From: an uncultured Selenomonadaceae bacterium | GTDB taxonomy: Bacteria > Bacillota > Negativicutes > Selenomonadales > Selenomonadaceae | Length of the DNA: 5,919 bases | Direction: 5' to 3' | NCBI GenBank assembly: GCA_958415865.1 | Contig: CATYZV010000126.1 | Coordinates: forward strand, 1-5,919 | Shown: positions 1-5,814 of the stretch, in pieces | Position numbering within the stretch: the stretch's first letter is position 1 | How the letters are laid out: every line of letters starts with the position of its first letter | The notes under the pieces: generated by a model | What the model saw: only the letters and a program-made list of their open reading frames with translations | What the model was told of the DNA's origin: nothing | The model's database searches: none | Made by a program: the position numbers and the translations under genes

Positions 1-51
1 ATTTTCAAATTCACGATAATAATCAGATACTAACAACTATCGGCACAATTA

Positions 52-60
52 TGATATAAT
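52..60 (+). promoter_or_regulatory. Extended -10 promoter upstream of rae1-like gene
   Basis: The sequence TGATATAAT gives a perfect TATAAT box at 55-60 preceded by the extended -10 dinucleotide TG at 52-53. No good -35 hexamer sits 16-18 bases upstream (the bases at 31-37 match TTGACA poorly), which is typical of extended -10 promoters. Transcription would start near 67, leaving a leader of roughly 35 bases before the ATG at 102. The call rests on motif match only. Confidence 0.6.
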
Positions 61-91
61 TATTGTCAAGAGTAATTATACCATAAGGCAG

Positions 92-130
92 ATGATGAGC
101 GATGAGGCGCAGGACGTACCTGACACCTAA
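92..130 (+). other. Short upstream frame overlapping the rae1 start (12 codons)
   Basis: An ATG pair at 92 and 95 opens a frame reading MMSDEAQDVPDT and ending at TAA 128-130. It overlaps the 102 start of the rae1-like gene in another frame. The only Shine-Dalgarno-like motif in the leader, AAGG at 85-88, is 3 to 6 bases from these ATGs but 13 bases from the ATG at 102. It may be a leader peptide, or simply chance. Nothing in the peptide is recognisable. Confidence 0.2.
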
Positions 131-659
131 TAAATTTGAAAGACATATGATCGTCGACGGCTACAATGTCATTAACGCCTGGCCGGAGCTTATTGCACTG
201 AGCAAAGTCGACTTGGAACACGCGCGGGACAAATTGATTCATACCTTGATGGAGTACGGGCAGTATGAAAAATACGATGTAACGATCGTGTTTGACGCTC
301 AGTACGTTACCGGCGAAGAAAATGAAGAAAAAAAATCTCCTAACTGTAAAGTAGTCTACACCAAAGAGAAAGAAACGGCGGACAGCTACATCGAGCGCAC
401 TGCATACGAATCGAGCCGCTACTACGGCAAGGAAGTCTACGTCGTAACCTCCGACGGTGCAGAGCAGAGCTTGATACTCGGCGCAGGTGCCTACCGCATC
501 ACGGCAAAGGAGCTATTGCGCAGCGTCAAGCGCAGCAAGAAGCACATCAAGGAGGAATACACGAACAAGGACGCACTGCCCATCAAGCGCAGCGAAATAG
601 GATCGCGCATTGACGACAGTGTCATGGCAAAGCTCGACGCACTGCGGCGCAGAAAATAA
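102..659 (+). CDS. rae1: NYN (PIN-like) domain ribonuclease, YacP/Rae1 family
   Basis: The product is a homologue of Bacillus subtilis YacP/Rae1, an endoribonuclease that enters the ribosomal A site and cleaves mRNA during translation. Visible family marks are the first strand with VDGYNVINAWPEL (from residue 18), VFDA (63-66), TKEKETAD (87-94) and VVTSDGAEQ (114-122). The acidic residues D19, D94 and D118 are placed as in the metal-binding site of PIN/NYN folds. The C-terminal third is rich in Lys and Arg, as expected for ribosome or RNA contact. The start is uncertain: ATG 102 gives 185 residues with an extra basic N-terminus, while ATG 147 gives 170 residues, about the length I recall for the Bacillus protein, but shortens the first strand. 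Neither has a strong ribosome binding site. In Bacillus the gene lies by rlmB and sigH; here the next gene is rimP, with its own promoter. Function is from family knowledge. Confidence 0.88.
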   Translation: MRRRTYLTPNKFERHMIVDGYNVINAWPELIALSKVDLEHARDKLIHTLMEYGQYEKYDVTIVFDAQYVTGEENEEKKSPNCKVVYTKEKETADSYIERTAYESSRYYGKEVYVVTSDGAEQSLILGAGAYRITAKELLRSVKRSKKHIKEEYTNKDALPIKRSEIGSRIDDSVMAKLDALRRRK

Positions 660-664
660 ATTGT

Positions 665-693
665 TTGCAAAGGATGTCCTTGTGTGCTATACT
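665..693 (+). promoter_or_regulatory. Sigma-A-type promoter of the rimP-nusA-infB operon
   Basis: A -35 hexamer TTGCAA (665-670, four of six consensus bases) is followed after exactly 17 bases by the -10 hexamer TATACT (688-693), with an extended -10 TG at 685-686. Transcription would begin near 700, giving a leader of about 80 bases before the rimP ATG. The spacer contains a small inverted repeat, AAGGA-TG-TCCTT at 670-681. The promoter lies just after the rae1-like stop codon, so the operon is expected to be expressed independently of rae1. Confidence 0.75.
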
Positions 694-719
694 ATTTAAA
701 GAAGTTAATTTGACTATTC

Positions 720-757
720 GTAAAGAGTGGGTATGCGCCCACTCTTTACTTTATATT
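720..757 (+). terminator. Leader hairpin with interrupted T-tract, candidate NusA-responsive attenuator
   Basis: A perfect 12-bp stem GTAAAGAGTGGG (720-731) pairs with CCCACTCTTTAC (738-749) around a 6-base loop TATGCG. It is followed by TTTATATT (750-757), a T-rich tract broken by A residues. It lies in the untranslated leader between the operon promoter and the rimP ribosome binding site, so termination here would lower expression of every downstream gene. In B. subtilis the nusA operon is known to be autoregulated by NusA-stimulated termination in its 5' leader without an antiterminator; interrupted U-tracts are typical of NusA-dependent sites. I see no competing antiterminator here. The structure is direct; its role is inference. 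Confidence 0.65.
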
Positions 758-769
758 AAGGGTAGTGCT

Positions 770-778
770 GGAGGTGAT
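770..778 (+). promoter_or_regulatory. Ribosome binding site fixing the rimP start
   Basis: GGAGGTGAT is a nine-base perfect complement to the 3' end of 16S rRNA, ending 3 bases before ATG 782 (GGAGG itself ends 7 bases before). It settles the rimP start at 782, although the frame stays open upstream to ATG 665: that upstream part overlaps the promoter and hairpin and cannot be coding if the promoter call is right. Confidence 0.9.
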
Positions 779-781
779 TTA

Positions 782-1228
782 ATGGCTAATCGTGTAGAAG
801 TCGCAGTGGAAAATCTGGCGGAAAAAATTCTTGCCGATACGCCATACGAACTCGTTGATGTAGAATACGTGAAGGAAAGAGACTGGTTTTTGCGCATTTA
901 CATCGACAAAGAAGGCGGCGTAGGCCTCGATGACTGTCAGGAAGTCAGCGGTATGCTGGATGAACCGATCGACAAGCTGAATATCTTAAATGACCGCTAC
1001 ATCTTGGAGGTGTCCTCTCCGGGCCTTGACCGCGCGCTGAAGAAGGAAAAGGACTTCAAGCGTGAACTGGGCAAACAGGTAGATGTTACCTTGTACAAAG
1101 CAATAGACGGCGAAAAGAATATCACCGGAGCTTTGACGGGTTATACAAAGGACACTATCACTATTGACGAAACAAAAGAACTGCCTTTGAAGGACATAGC
1201 AGTAGTAAGGCTGCATATTGATTTTTAA
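782..1228 (+). CDS. rimP: Ribosome maturation factor RimP
   Basis: RimP (YlxS in Bacillus) binds the free 30S subunit and helps its late assembly, notably around the S12 region; it acts in the cytoplasm. The 148-residue product has the usual two-domain layout. The N-terminal alpha/beta domain (about 1-86) contains YELVDVEYVKE (22-32), LRIYIDKEGGVGLDDC (37-52) and the family signature EVSSPGLDR (76-84). The Sm-like C-terminal domain (about 88-148) contains GKQVDVTLYK and ends in the strand VVRLHIDF. Length is normal. The start is chosen from the excellent ribosome binding site and because MANRVEV begins where homologues begin. It is the first gene of the operon and is separated from nusA by 19 bases, the classical rimP-nusA pairing. 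Confidence 0.96.
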   Translation: MANRVEVAVENLAEKILADTPYELVDVEYVKERDWFLRIYIDKEGGVGLDDCQEVSGMLDEPIDKLNILNDRYILEVSSPGLDRALKKEKDFKRELGKQVDVTLYKAIDGEKNITGALTGYTKDTITIDETKELPLKDIAVVRLHIDF

Positions 1229-1233
1229 AATTT

Positions 1234-1240
1234 AAGGAGA
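1234..1240 (+). promoter_or_regulatory. Ribosome binding site supporting the TTG start of nusA
   Basis: AAGGAGA ends 7 bases before TTG 1248, a good spacing. No in-frame ATG or GTG lies close by, and homologous NusA proteins start at about this point, so the rare TTG codon is the best-supported start. Confidence 0.8.
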
Positions 1241-1247
1241 AACGAAA

Positions 1248-2366
1248 TTGGCAACCAAAGACAAGGGCTTTTTACAAGCGTTAAAAGAAGTTGGAAAGGA
1301 AAAAGGCATCGCACCGGAAATTCTGTTTGAAGCAGTAGAAGCTGCACTCGTATCGGCTTACAAGCGCAATTTTAACGCAGCATCTAATGTGCGCGTATTC
1401 CTCGACAGAGCTACCGGCGATTTTCATGTCTATTCCCAGAAAAAAGTCGTAGAACAAGTAGAAAACAAAGTTACGGAAATCTCGCTCGAAGACGCTCATA
1501 AGCTCAGTGAAAATTACATCGTCGGCGATGTCGTAGAAATCGAAGTTACGCCTGCCAACTTCGGGCGCATAGCGGCACAGACGGCAAAACAGGTCGTAGT
1601 GCAGCGCATCAGGGAAGCTGAACGCGGCATAATCTACGAAGAGTATTCCAACCGCTCCAGCGATATCATGACTGGTATCGTGCAGCGCATGGAAGGGCAC
1701 AACGTATTCATCGACCTCGGCAAGACAGAAGCTCTGCTGACTCCGTCCGAGCAGATTCCGACTGAGCATTACAACCACAACGACCGCATCAAAGTCTATG
1801 TAGTGGAAGTAAAACGCACGAACAAAGGACCGCAAATACTCGTTTCGCGCACGCATCCGGGCCTTTTAAAACGCCTGTTTGAACTGGAAGTGCCTGAAAT
1901 TCACGACGGCATGGTAGAAATCAAATCCGTGGCACGCGAACCCGGTATGCGCTCTAAAATCGCTGTCTACTCCGCCGATGAAAACATCGATCCCGTCGGC
2001 TCCTGCGTAGGTCAGAAAGGCCAGCGCGTACAGGCTGTCGTCGACGAACTGCGCGGCGAAAAAATCGACATCGTAAAATGGAATGAAGATCCGGCAAAAT
2101 ACATCGCCAATTCGCTGAGCCCTGCTAAGGTCGTTTCCGTAGCAGTCAACGAAGAAAAGAAGATGTCGCGCGTCATCGTGCCCGATTACCAGCTGTCGCT
2201 CGCCATCGGCAAGGAAGGACAGAATGCCCGCCTCGCAGCCAAGCTCACCGGCTGGAAGATCGATATCAAGAGCGAATCTCAGGCAGCAGAAGAAAATTTC
2301 GATGCTGATGATAACGGCATGGTCAATGTCGATGTAGTCAGTGAAGATTCTTTCTCCGTAGACTGA
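1248..2366 (+). CDS. nusA: Transcription termination/antitermination factor NusA (TTG start)
   Basis: NusA binds RNA polymerase near the RNA exit channel and modulates pausing, intrinsic termination and antitermination. The 372 residues show all core domains in order: an N-terminal polymerase-binding domain (about 1-130, with [16 protein letters not shown] near 19-34); an S1 domain (about 138-202, including [22 protein letters not shown]); KH1 with GQKG at 255-258; and KH2 with GKEG at 321-324. The family signature [19 protein letters not shown] spans 200-218. A short acidic tail (about 343-372) ends the protein; the two C-terminal AR repeats of E. coli NusA are absent, as usual in Bacillota. 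Translation appears to start at TTG, which may keep output low. NusA is likely to act on the leader hairpin at 720-757, giving feedback on its own operon (inference). Confidence 0.97.
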   Translation: MATKDKGFLQALKEVGKEKGIAPEILFEAVEAALVSAYKRNFNAASNVRVFLDRATGDFHVYSQKKVVEQVENKVTEISLEDAHKLSENYIVGDVVEIEVTPANFGRIAAQTAKQVVVQRIREAERGIIYEEYSNRSSDIMTGIVQRMEGHNVFIDLGKTEALLTPSEQIPTEHYNHNDRIKVYVVEVKRTNKGPQILVSRTHPGLLKRLFELEVPEIHDGMVEIKSVAREPGMRSKIAVYSADENIDPVGSCVGQKGQRVQAVVDELRGEKIDIVKWNEDPAKYIANSLSPAKVVSVAVNEEKKMSRVIVPDYQLSLAIGKEGQNARLAAKLTGWKIDIKSESQAAEENFDADDNGMVNVDVVSEDSFSVD

Positions 2367-2384
2367 GCCTAGGAGGTTTTCACC

Positions 2385-2657
2385 ATGAAAAAACTTCCCG
2401 TGCGCCTCTGCATCGGCTGTCAGCAGCCGCACAACAAGCGCGATATGATCCGCATTGTCAGAAGCCCTGAAGGCGTTTTCTCCGTCGATGCCACCGGCAA
2501 GAAATCCGGCCGCGGTGCGTACATTTGCCGCGATATAAACTGCCTCAACGAAGCGGTTAAGCAGCATCGCTTGGAAAAATCCTTTAAATGCCCTATTGAC
2601 AAATCGGTTTACGAAGAATTGCAGAAGGAATTTAGCCAGCTAGATGAACAACAGTAA
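2385..2657 (+). CDS. rnpM: RNase P modulator RnpM (YlxR family)
   Basis: The 90-residue basic protein belongs to the YlxR family; the B. subtilis member RnpM binds the RNase P RNA and modulates RNase P activity in vitro. Family marks are the start KKLPVRLCIGC, RDMIRIVRSPEG (19-30), DATGKKSGRGAYIC (35-48, holding the hallmark GRGAY) and a C-terminal helix. Four cysteines, C9/C12 (CIGC) and C48/C53 (CRDINC), could bind a metal ion; such pairs are common in some YlxR proteins, but metal binding is inference. AGGAGGT at 2371-2377 supports ATG 2385, 18 bases after the nusA stop. The 3' end overlaps ylxQ by 14 bases, suggesting translational coupling. The position after nusA is the standard Bacillota order. 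Confidence 0.94.
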   Translation: MKKLPVRLCIGCQQPHNKRDMIRIVRSPEGVFSVDATGKKSGRGAYICRDINCLNEAVKQHRLEKSFKCPIDKSVYEELQKEFSQLDEQQ

Positions 2658-2964
2658 AAATATAAAATTGCAAAATCTATTGAGCATAGCCTGCAAAGCA
2701 GGAAAGATAATGTCCGGTGAATTCGTCATCGAAAAGGCCCTGAGCGGCAGAAACAATATAAAATTGCTGCTGCTCGCCGTGGATGTATCCGAAGCGACAC
2801 AGGCAAAATACGAAAAGATGGCAGCATCTGCTAAAGTCATGCTAAGAAAGACCACACTGACGAAAGACGAGCTTGCGGGCTGTATCGGCAAGACTGACAG
2901 AGCCGCGGCAGCAGTCTGCGACGACGGTTTTCGCCAAGCAGTGCTGAAGATTTTGGATAATTGA
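2644..2964 (+). CDS. ylxQ: L7Ae/L30e-family K-turn RNA-binding protein YlxQ
   Basis: The 106-residue product is an L7Ae/L30e/S12e-fold protein; the Bacillus homologue YlxQ has been shown to bind kink-turn RNA. Recognisable blocks are LLSIACKAGKIMSGE (12-26), the strand LLLLAVDVSEAT (41-52) and ELAGCIGKTDRAAAAVCDDGF (77-97), which matches the family's IGK.-.RA-.AV.D.GF pattern. The start ATG 2644 lies inside the end of rnpM. The nearest Shine-Dalgarno-like motif, AAGGA at 2625-2629, is 14 bases away, so translation probably depends on ribosomes finishing rnpM. The RNA target in the cell is unknown. Pairing with an RNase P modulator is notable because archaeal L7Ae is an RNase P subunit; a shared role is only a hypothesis. 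Confidence 0.92.
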   Translation: MNNSKNIKLQNLLSIACKAGKIMSGEFVIEKALSGRNNIKLLLLAVDVSEATQAKYEKMAASAKVMLRKTTLTKDELAGCIGKTDRAAAAVCDDGFRQAVLKILDN

Positions 2965-2967
2965 ATT

Positions 2968-3005
2968 TGATATCTCGATGAAGGTATCAGCAATATAGTT
3001 TTTTT
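2968..3005 (+). promoter_or_regulatory. Weak hairpin and T7 tract between ylxQ and infB
   Basis: TGATATC (2968-2974) can pair with GGTATCA (2983-2989) through 7 bp, including one G-T pair, around an 8-base loop. A run of seven T residues follows at 2999-3005, but 9 bases separate it from the stem, so this is not a canonical terminator. It could be a weak or factor-dependent attenuator inside the operon, or a processing site. No convincing promoter is seen in the 110-base gap. Confidence 0.3.
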
Positions 3006-3041
3006 ACGATTCCAACAGAGTATGGATAGATAAATCTGATT

Positions 3042-3074
3042 GGAGAGAAAGAACGTGAGGTTATAGCTATTACC
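3042..3074 (+). promoter_or_regulatory. Unusual infB translation-initiation region
   Basis: The best Shine-Dalgarno motif, GGAGAG (3042-3047), is 7 bases from GTG 3055, which opens only GTG-AGG-TTA-TAG (3055-3066). The infB GTG at 3075 lies 8 bases after that stop. Between them, GGTTATAGCTATTACC (3059-3074) is a near-perfect palindrome (one T-T mismatch) that abuts the GTG. A weak GAGG at 3057-3060 is 14 bases from GTG 3075. Reinitiation after the mini-frame, or a fold that brings GGAGAG to about 11 bases from the start, are both possible. The sequence elements are direct; the mechanism is inference. Confidence 0.4.
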
Positions 3075-5435
3075 GTGAATAAAGAAAACAACAATAATAC
3101 GAAAGAAAAAGATACTATGAATACTGCCGGCTCCGGCACAAATAGAAGAAGGACGCACCGCGGCGGACAGCGCAGAAATAATTCCGGCAGTGCCAATGCT
3201 TCCGGAAATAACAATAATAACAGCAGACAGAGAACTGCTCAGTCCGGCACCAACGCCGGCGGCACTGCCGCTAGATCTGCCCGCTCCAATAACAGCGGCG
3301 CAAATAGAGGCCAGCGCAGCGAAAGCAATCGCAATGACAACCGCCGCAGCGGCAGCGGCGAAAACAGCCGCAGCAATAATTCCCAGCAGCGCAGCACTGC
3401 ATCGCACAACAGCCGCAGAACGAATACCTCTTCTGCATCAGCTAGGCCGGCACGCAGCGCATCAGCTGTTTCCGACAATAATCGCAGCAATGACAATAAA
3501 AACCGCAGCCGCAATAGCAGCGCGCGCAATAATAACAGCGGCAAAAACGCAGGCCACAGCAACCGCAGTACCGGCAGAAACAGCCGCAGCAATAACAGCT
3601 ACAGCAATAATAGATTCGGCAGCAAGCAGCGCGGCAGAGGCAGAAACAACAAACCTGCCGTAGAAAATAAGCCGCAGGAAATAATCCGTCCTAAGCATAT
3701 CAAAATCGGCGAAATCGTAACGGTCAAAGAACTCGCCAGCAAGATGACCTATCCTGTCAGCGATGTCATCAAAAAGCTCATGCTGATGGGCACGATGGCG
3801 ACGATCAATCAGGAACTCGACTTCGATACGGCTACACTGGTCGCAGGCGAATTCGGCATTGCGACCGAAGAACTGCCGCCGGAAGTAGACTTGACGGAAA
3901 TTCCGGAAATCGAAGACGATCCGAAAAAGCTCGTACTGCGCCCGCCGGTTGTAACTGTAATGGGCCACGTCGACCACGGCAAGACTTCCCTGCTCGATGC
4001 CATTCGCAAGACTTCCGTAACCTCGAACGAAGCCGGCGGCATCACTCAGCACATCGGTGCATATCAGGTAATGTGCAACGGCCAGAAGATCGTATTCCTC
4101 GATACGCCGGGCCATGAAGCGTTCACTGCTATGCGTGCCCGCGGTGCTCAGGTAACGGACATCGCCGTGCTCGTAGTCGCAGCTGACGACGGCGTAATGC
4201 CGCAGACGCTCGAAGCCATCAACCATGCCAAAGCAGCTAAAGTGCCGATCGTCGTAGCCATCAACAAGATAGATAAGCCGGGCGCAAATCCCGACCACGT
4301 AAAGCAGCAGCTCGCTGAACACGAACTGATCCCCGAAGAATGGGGCGGCCAGACCATCATGGTACCCGTTTCCGCCAAAAAGAAAATGGGCATCAACGAT
4401 CTTCTGGAAATGATACTGCTCGTAGCTGAAGTGCAGGAACTCAAAGCTAACCCCAACCGCGACGCTCGCGGCGTAATCATCGAAGCACGCCTCGACAAAG
4501 GCCGCGGCCCTGTAGCATCCGTACTCGTGCAGAACGGCACATTGCGCATCGGCGACTTCGTAATCGCCGGCACCACTTACGGCAAAGTCCGCGCCATGGT
4601 CAACGACCGCGGCGAAAAAGTCAAAAAAGCCGGCCCGTCCATGCCTGTCGAAGTACTCGGCCTCTCCGACGTGCCTGAAGCAGGCGATGAAATGGCAGTA
4701 CTCGATGAAAAACTCGCCAAGACTATCGCAGATAAGCGCATAGAAAAACAGCGCAATGAACTCATCCGCAGCAAGAAAGTTTCGCTCGACGACTTGTTCA
4801 ACCAGATCAACGAAGGCGACATCAAAGAACTCAACATCCTGATCAAAGCCGACGTTCAAGGCTCGGTGGAAGCAGTATCCTCGTCCCTGCTTGCCCTGAA
4901 CAAGAAAGAAAGCGAAGTCCGCGTAAACGTCATTCACTCCGGCGTAGGTGCCGTAAGCGAATCCGACGTAATGCTCGCTTCGGCAGCAAACGCCCTGATC
5001 ATCGCCTTCAACGTCCGCCCCGATGCCAATGCCCGCAAGCTCGCCGACACGGAAAAAATAGATATTCACACTTACCGCGTAATCTACGAAGCCATCGACG
5101 ATATCGAATCGGCGATGAAAGGCATGCTCGCACCTAAATTCAAAGAAGTAATCCAGGGCAAAGTAGAAATCCGCCAGGTAATGAAATTCTCCAAAGCACT
5201 CGTCGCAGGCTCCTATGTGCTCGAAGGCAAGGTCTGCAACAACTCCAAAATCCGCCTTATCCGCGACAACATCGTGCTGTACGAAGGCCAGATCGAATCC
5301 CTGCGCCGCTTTAAAGACGATGTAAAAGAAGTACAGGCAGGCTTTGAATGCGGTATCACCATCGACAATTACCGCGACTTCAAAGAAGGCGACATCTTAG
5401 AAGTGTACACTATGGAAGAAGTTCCGCAGAAGTAA
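3075..5435 (+). CDS. infB: Translation initiation factor IF-2 with N/S/R-rich N-terminal extension
   Basis: IF2 is the GTPase that recruits fMet-tRNA to the 30S subunit and promotes subunit joining. The 786-residue product has a low-complexity N-terminus (about 15-194), one IF2_N domain (about 203-262, with [11 protein letters not shown] and [16 protein letters not shown]), then the G domain with G1 GHVDHGKT (297-304), GGITQHIGA (from 321), DTPGHEAF (343-350), NKID (397-400) and SAKK (433-436). Domains II, III and IV follow, ending in the conserved [18 protein letters not shown] region. All catalytic motifs, including H347, are intact. The first IF2_N domain usual in Bacillota, with its YELAKEL-type helix, is missing, and no remnant is seen in the three frames upstream. 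The frame is open upstream only to TAG 3027-3029, with no ATG, GTG or TTG before 3075. ATG 3117 is an alternative start, preceded only by an A-rich purine run. Confidence 0.95.
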   Translation: MNKENNNNTKEKDTMNTAGSGTNRRRTHRGGQRRNNSGSANASGNNNNNSRQRTAQSGTNAGGTAARSARSNNSGANRGQRSESNRNDNRRSGSGENSRSNNSQQRSTASHNSRRTNTSSASARPARSASAVSDNNRSNDNKNRSRNSSARNNNSGKNAGHSNRSTGRNSRSNNSYSNNRFGSKQRGRGRNNKPAVENKPQEIIRPKHIKIGEIVTVKELASKMTYPVSDVIKKLMLMGTMATINQELDFDTATLVAGEFGIATEELPPEVDLTEIPEIEDDPKKLVLRPPVVTVMGHVDHGKTSLLDAIRKTSVTSNEAGGITQHIGAYQVMCNGQKIVFLDTPGHEAFTAMRARGAQVTDIAVLVVAADDGVMPQTLEAINHAKAAKVPIVVAINKIDKPGANPDHVKQQLAEHELIPEEWGGQTIMVPVSAKKKMGINDLLEMILLVAEVQELKANPNRDARGVIIEARLDKGRGPVASVLVQNGTLRIGDFVIAGTTYGKVRAMVNDRGEKVKKAGPSMPVEVLGLSDVPEAGDEMAVLDEKLAKTIADKRIEKQRNELIRSKKVSLDDLFNQINEGDIKELNILIKADVQGSVEAVSSSLLALNKKESEVRVNVIHSGVGAVSESDVMLASAANALIIAFNVRPDANARKLADTEKIDIHTYRVIYEAIDDIESAMKGMLAPKFKEVIQGKVEIRQVMKFSKALVAGSYVLEGKVCNNSKIRLIRDNIVLYEGQIESLRRFKDDVKEVQAGFECGITIDNYRDFKEGDILEVYTMEEVPQK
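3117..3656 (+). repeat. Low-complexity coding tract of infB (Asn/Ser/Arg/Gly-rich)
   Basis: These 180 codons (residues 15-194) contain, by hand count, about 40 Asn, 37 Ser, 32 Arg and 19 Gly, some 70 percent of the segment, with only about 5 acidic residues and 4 Lys. Runs such as NNNNN and RRR occur, and the DNA is built from AAT, AAC, AGC and CGC triplets. The segment is predicted by eye to be disordered and strongly positive. Short direct repeats inside it suggest growth by slippage or local duplication. Its triplet bias also opens long meaningless frames on both strands. Confidence 0.85.
3362..3595 (+). repeat. Direct repeat pair within the infB low-complexity tract
   Basis: The 18-base sequence AAACAGCCGCAGCAATAA occurs exactly at 3362-3379 and again at 3578-3595, 216 bases apart and in the same frame; both copies encode NSRSNN (residues 97-102 and 169-174). 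A second pair, AATAACAGCGGC, lies at 3288-3299 and 3531-3542 and encodes NNSG. Identity at codon level argues for duplication rather than only amino-acid selection, but the biased composition makes chance matches easier. Confidence 0.6.
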
Positions 5436-5440
5436 GGAGG
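5434..5440 (+). promoter_or_regulatory. rbfA ribosome binding site overlapping the infB stop
   Basis: AAGGAGG shares bases with the infB TAA (5433-5435) and ends 5 bases before ATG 5446. Ribosomes terminating on infB would be well placed to start rbfA. Confidence 0.9.
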
Positions 5441-5445
5441 AACAT

Positions 5446-5814
5446 ATGGGAAGTGTACGTATTGAAAAAATACAGGAATTAATAAAAGAACAGACTAGCG
5501 AAATCATCATGCGCGAGCTTAAAGACCCGCGCGTGGGTTTCGTTACCGTAACCGAAGTCGATGTGTCCGGCGATCTGCGCAACGCCAAGATCTACGTCAG
5601 CCTCTTCGGCAGCGACAAGCAGATTGAAGAGAGCTGGAAAGGGCTTAACTCTTCCCTAGGCTTCATCCGCCGCGAACTGGCACACCGCATCCGCTTAAAA
5701 TTCATCCCTGAGATAAAGCTCTTCATGGATACCTCGCTGGAATACAGCTCCCATATCCAAAAACTGCTGCTCAAGGTAGAAAAAGAGGATAACGACAATG
5801 GAAGTAACGCTTAA
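5446..5814 (+). CDS. rbfA: 30S ribosome-binding factor RbfA
   Basis: RbfA is a small KH-like protein that binds the immature 30S subunit near the 5' end of 16S rRNA and is needed for its final processing and for growth in the cold. The 122 residues show the family pattern: VRIEKIQELIKEQTSEII at the N-terminus, the signature ELKDPRVGFVTVTEVDVSGDL (24-44) split by the first strand, NAKIYVSLFG (46-55), and LAHRIRLKFIPEIKLFMDTSLEYS near 78-101. The C-terminal 12 residues are polar and probably flexible. Length is typical. It follows infB by 10 bases without the ylxP gene that separates them in Bacillus. Its end overlaps the next gene by 17 bases. Confidence 0.96.
   Translation: MGSVRIEKIQELIKEQTSEIIMRELKDPRVGFVTVTEVDVSGDLRNAKIYVSLFGSDKQIEESWKGLNSSLGFIRRELAHRIRLKFIPEIKLFMDTSLEYSSHIQKLLLKVEKEDNDNGSNA

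Noticed and set aside
710..737. Possible second promoter, TTGACT (710-715) with TATGCG (732-737)
   Set aside because: The -10 matches only three of six bases and falls within the leader hairpin loop; the promoter at 665-693 is much better.
665..781. Extension of rimP to the upstream ATG at 665
   Set aside because: The extra 39 residues cover the promoter and leader hairpin, have no homology to RimP, and the strong ribosome binding site at 770-778 fixes the start at 782.
1866..2567. Open frame of 233 codons on the - strand across nusA and rnpM, and a similar one at 1281-1856
   Set aside because: Both are antisense to confirmed conserved genes, lack promoter or ribosome binding signals and have no recognisable motif.
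3003..3034. Possible internal promoter for infB in the gap after ylxQ
   Set aside because: The A+T-rich bases give no -35/-10 pair with acceptable match and spacing.
3190..3663. Open frame of 157 codons on the + strand overlapping the infB tail, Ala/Thr-rich
   Set aside because: It is the shifted reading of AGC/CGC/AAT triplets, with no plausible ribosome binding site and no family resemblance.
3462..5069. Very long open frame (535 codons) on the - strand across infB
   Set aside because: It lies wholly antisense to an unmistakable IF2, shows no recognisable domain, and arises from the codon bias and low-complexity triplets of infB.
5435..5446. Absence of ylxP between infB and rbfA considered as a deletion
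   Set aside because: The junction is clean, with the rbfA ribosome binding site overlapping the infB stop, and many Bacillota outside Bacillus lack ylxP here; it is an ordinary arrangement.
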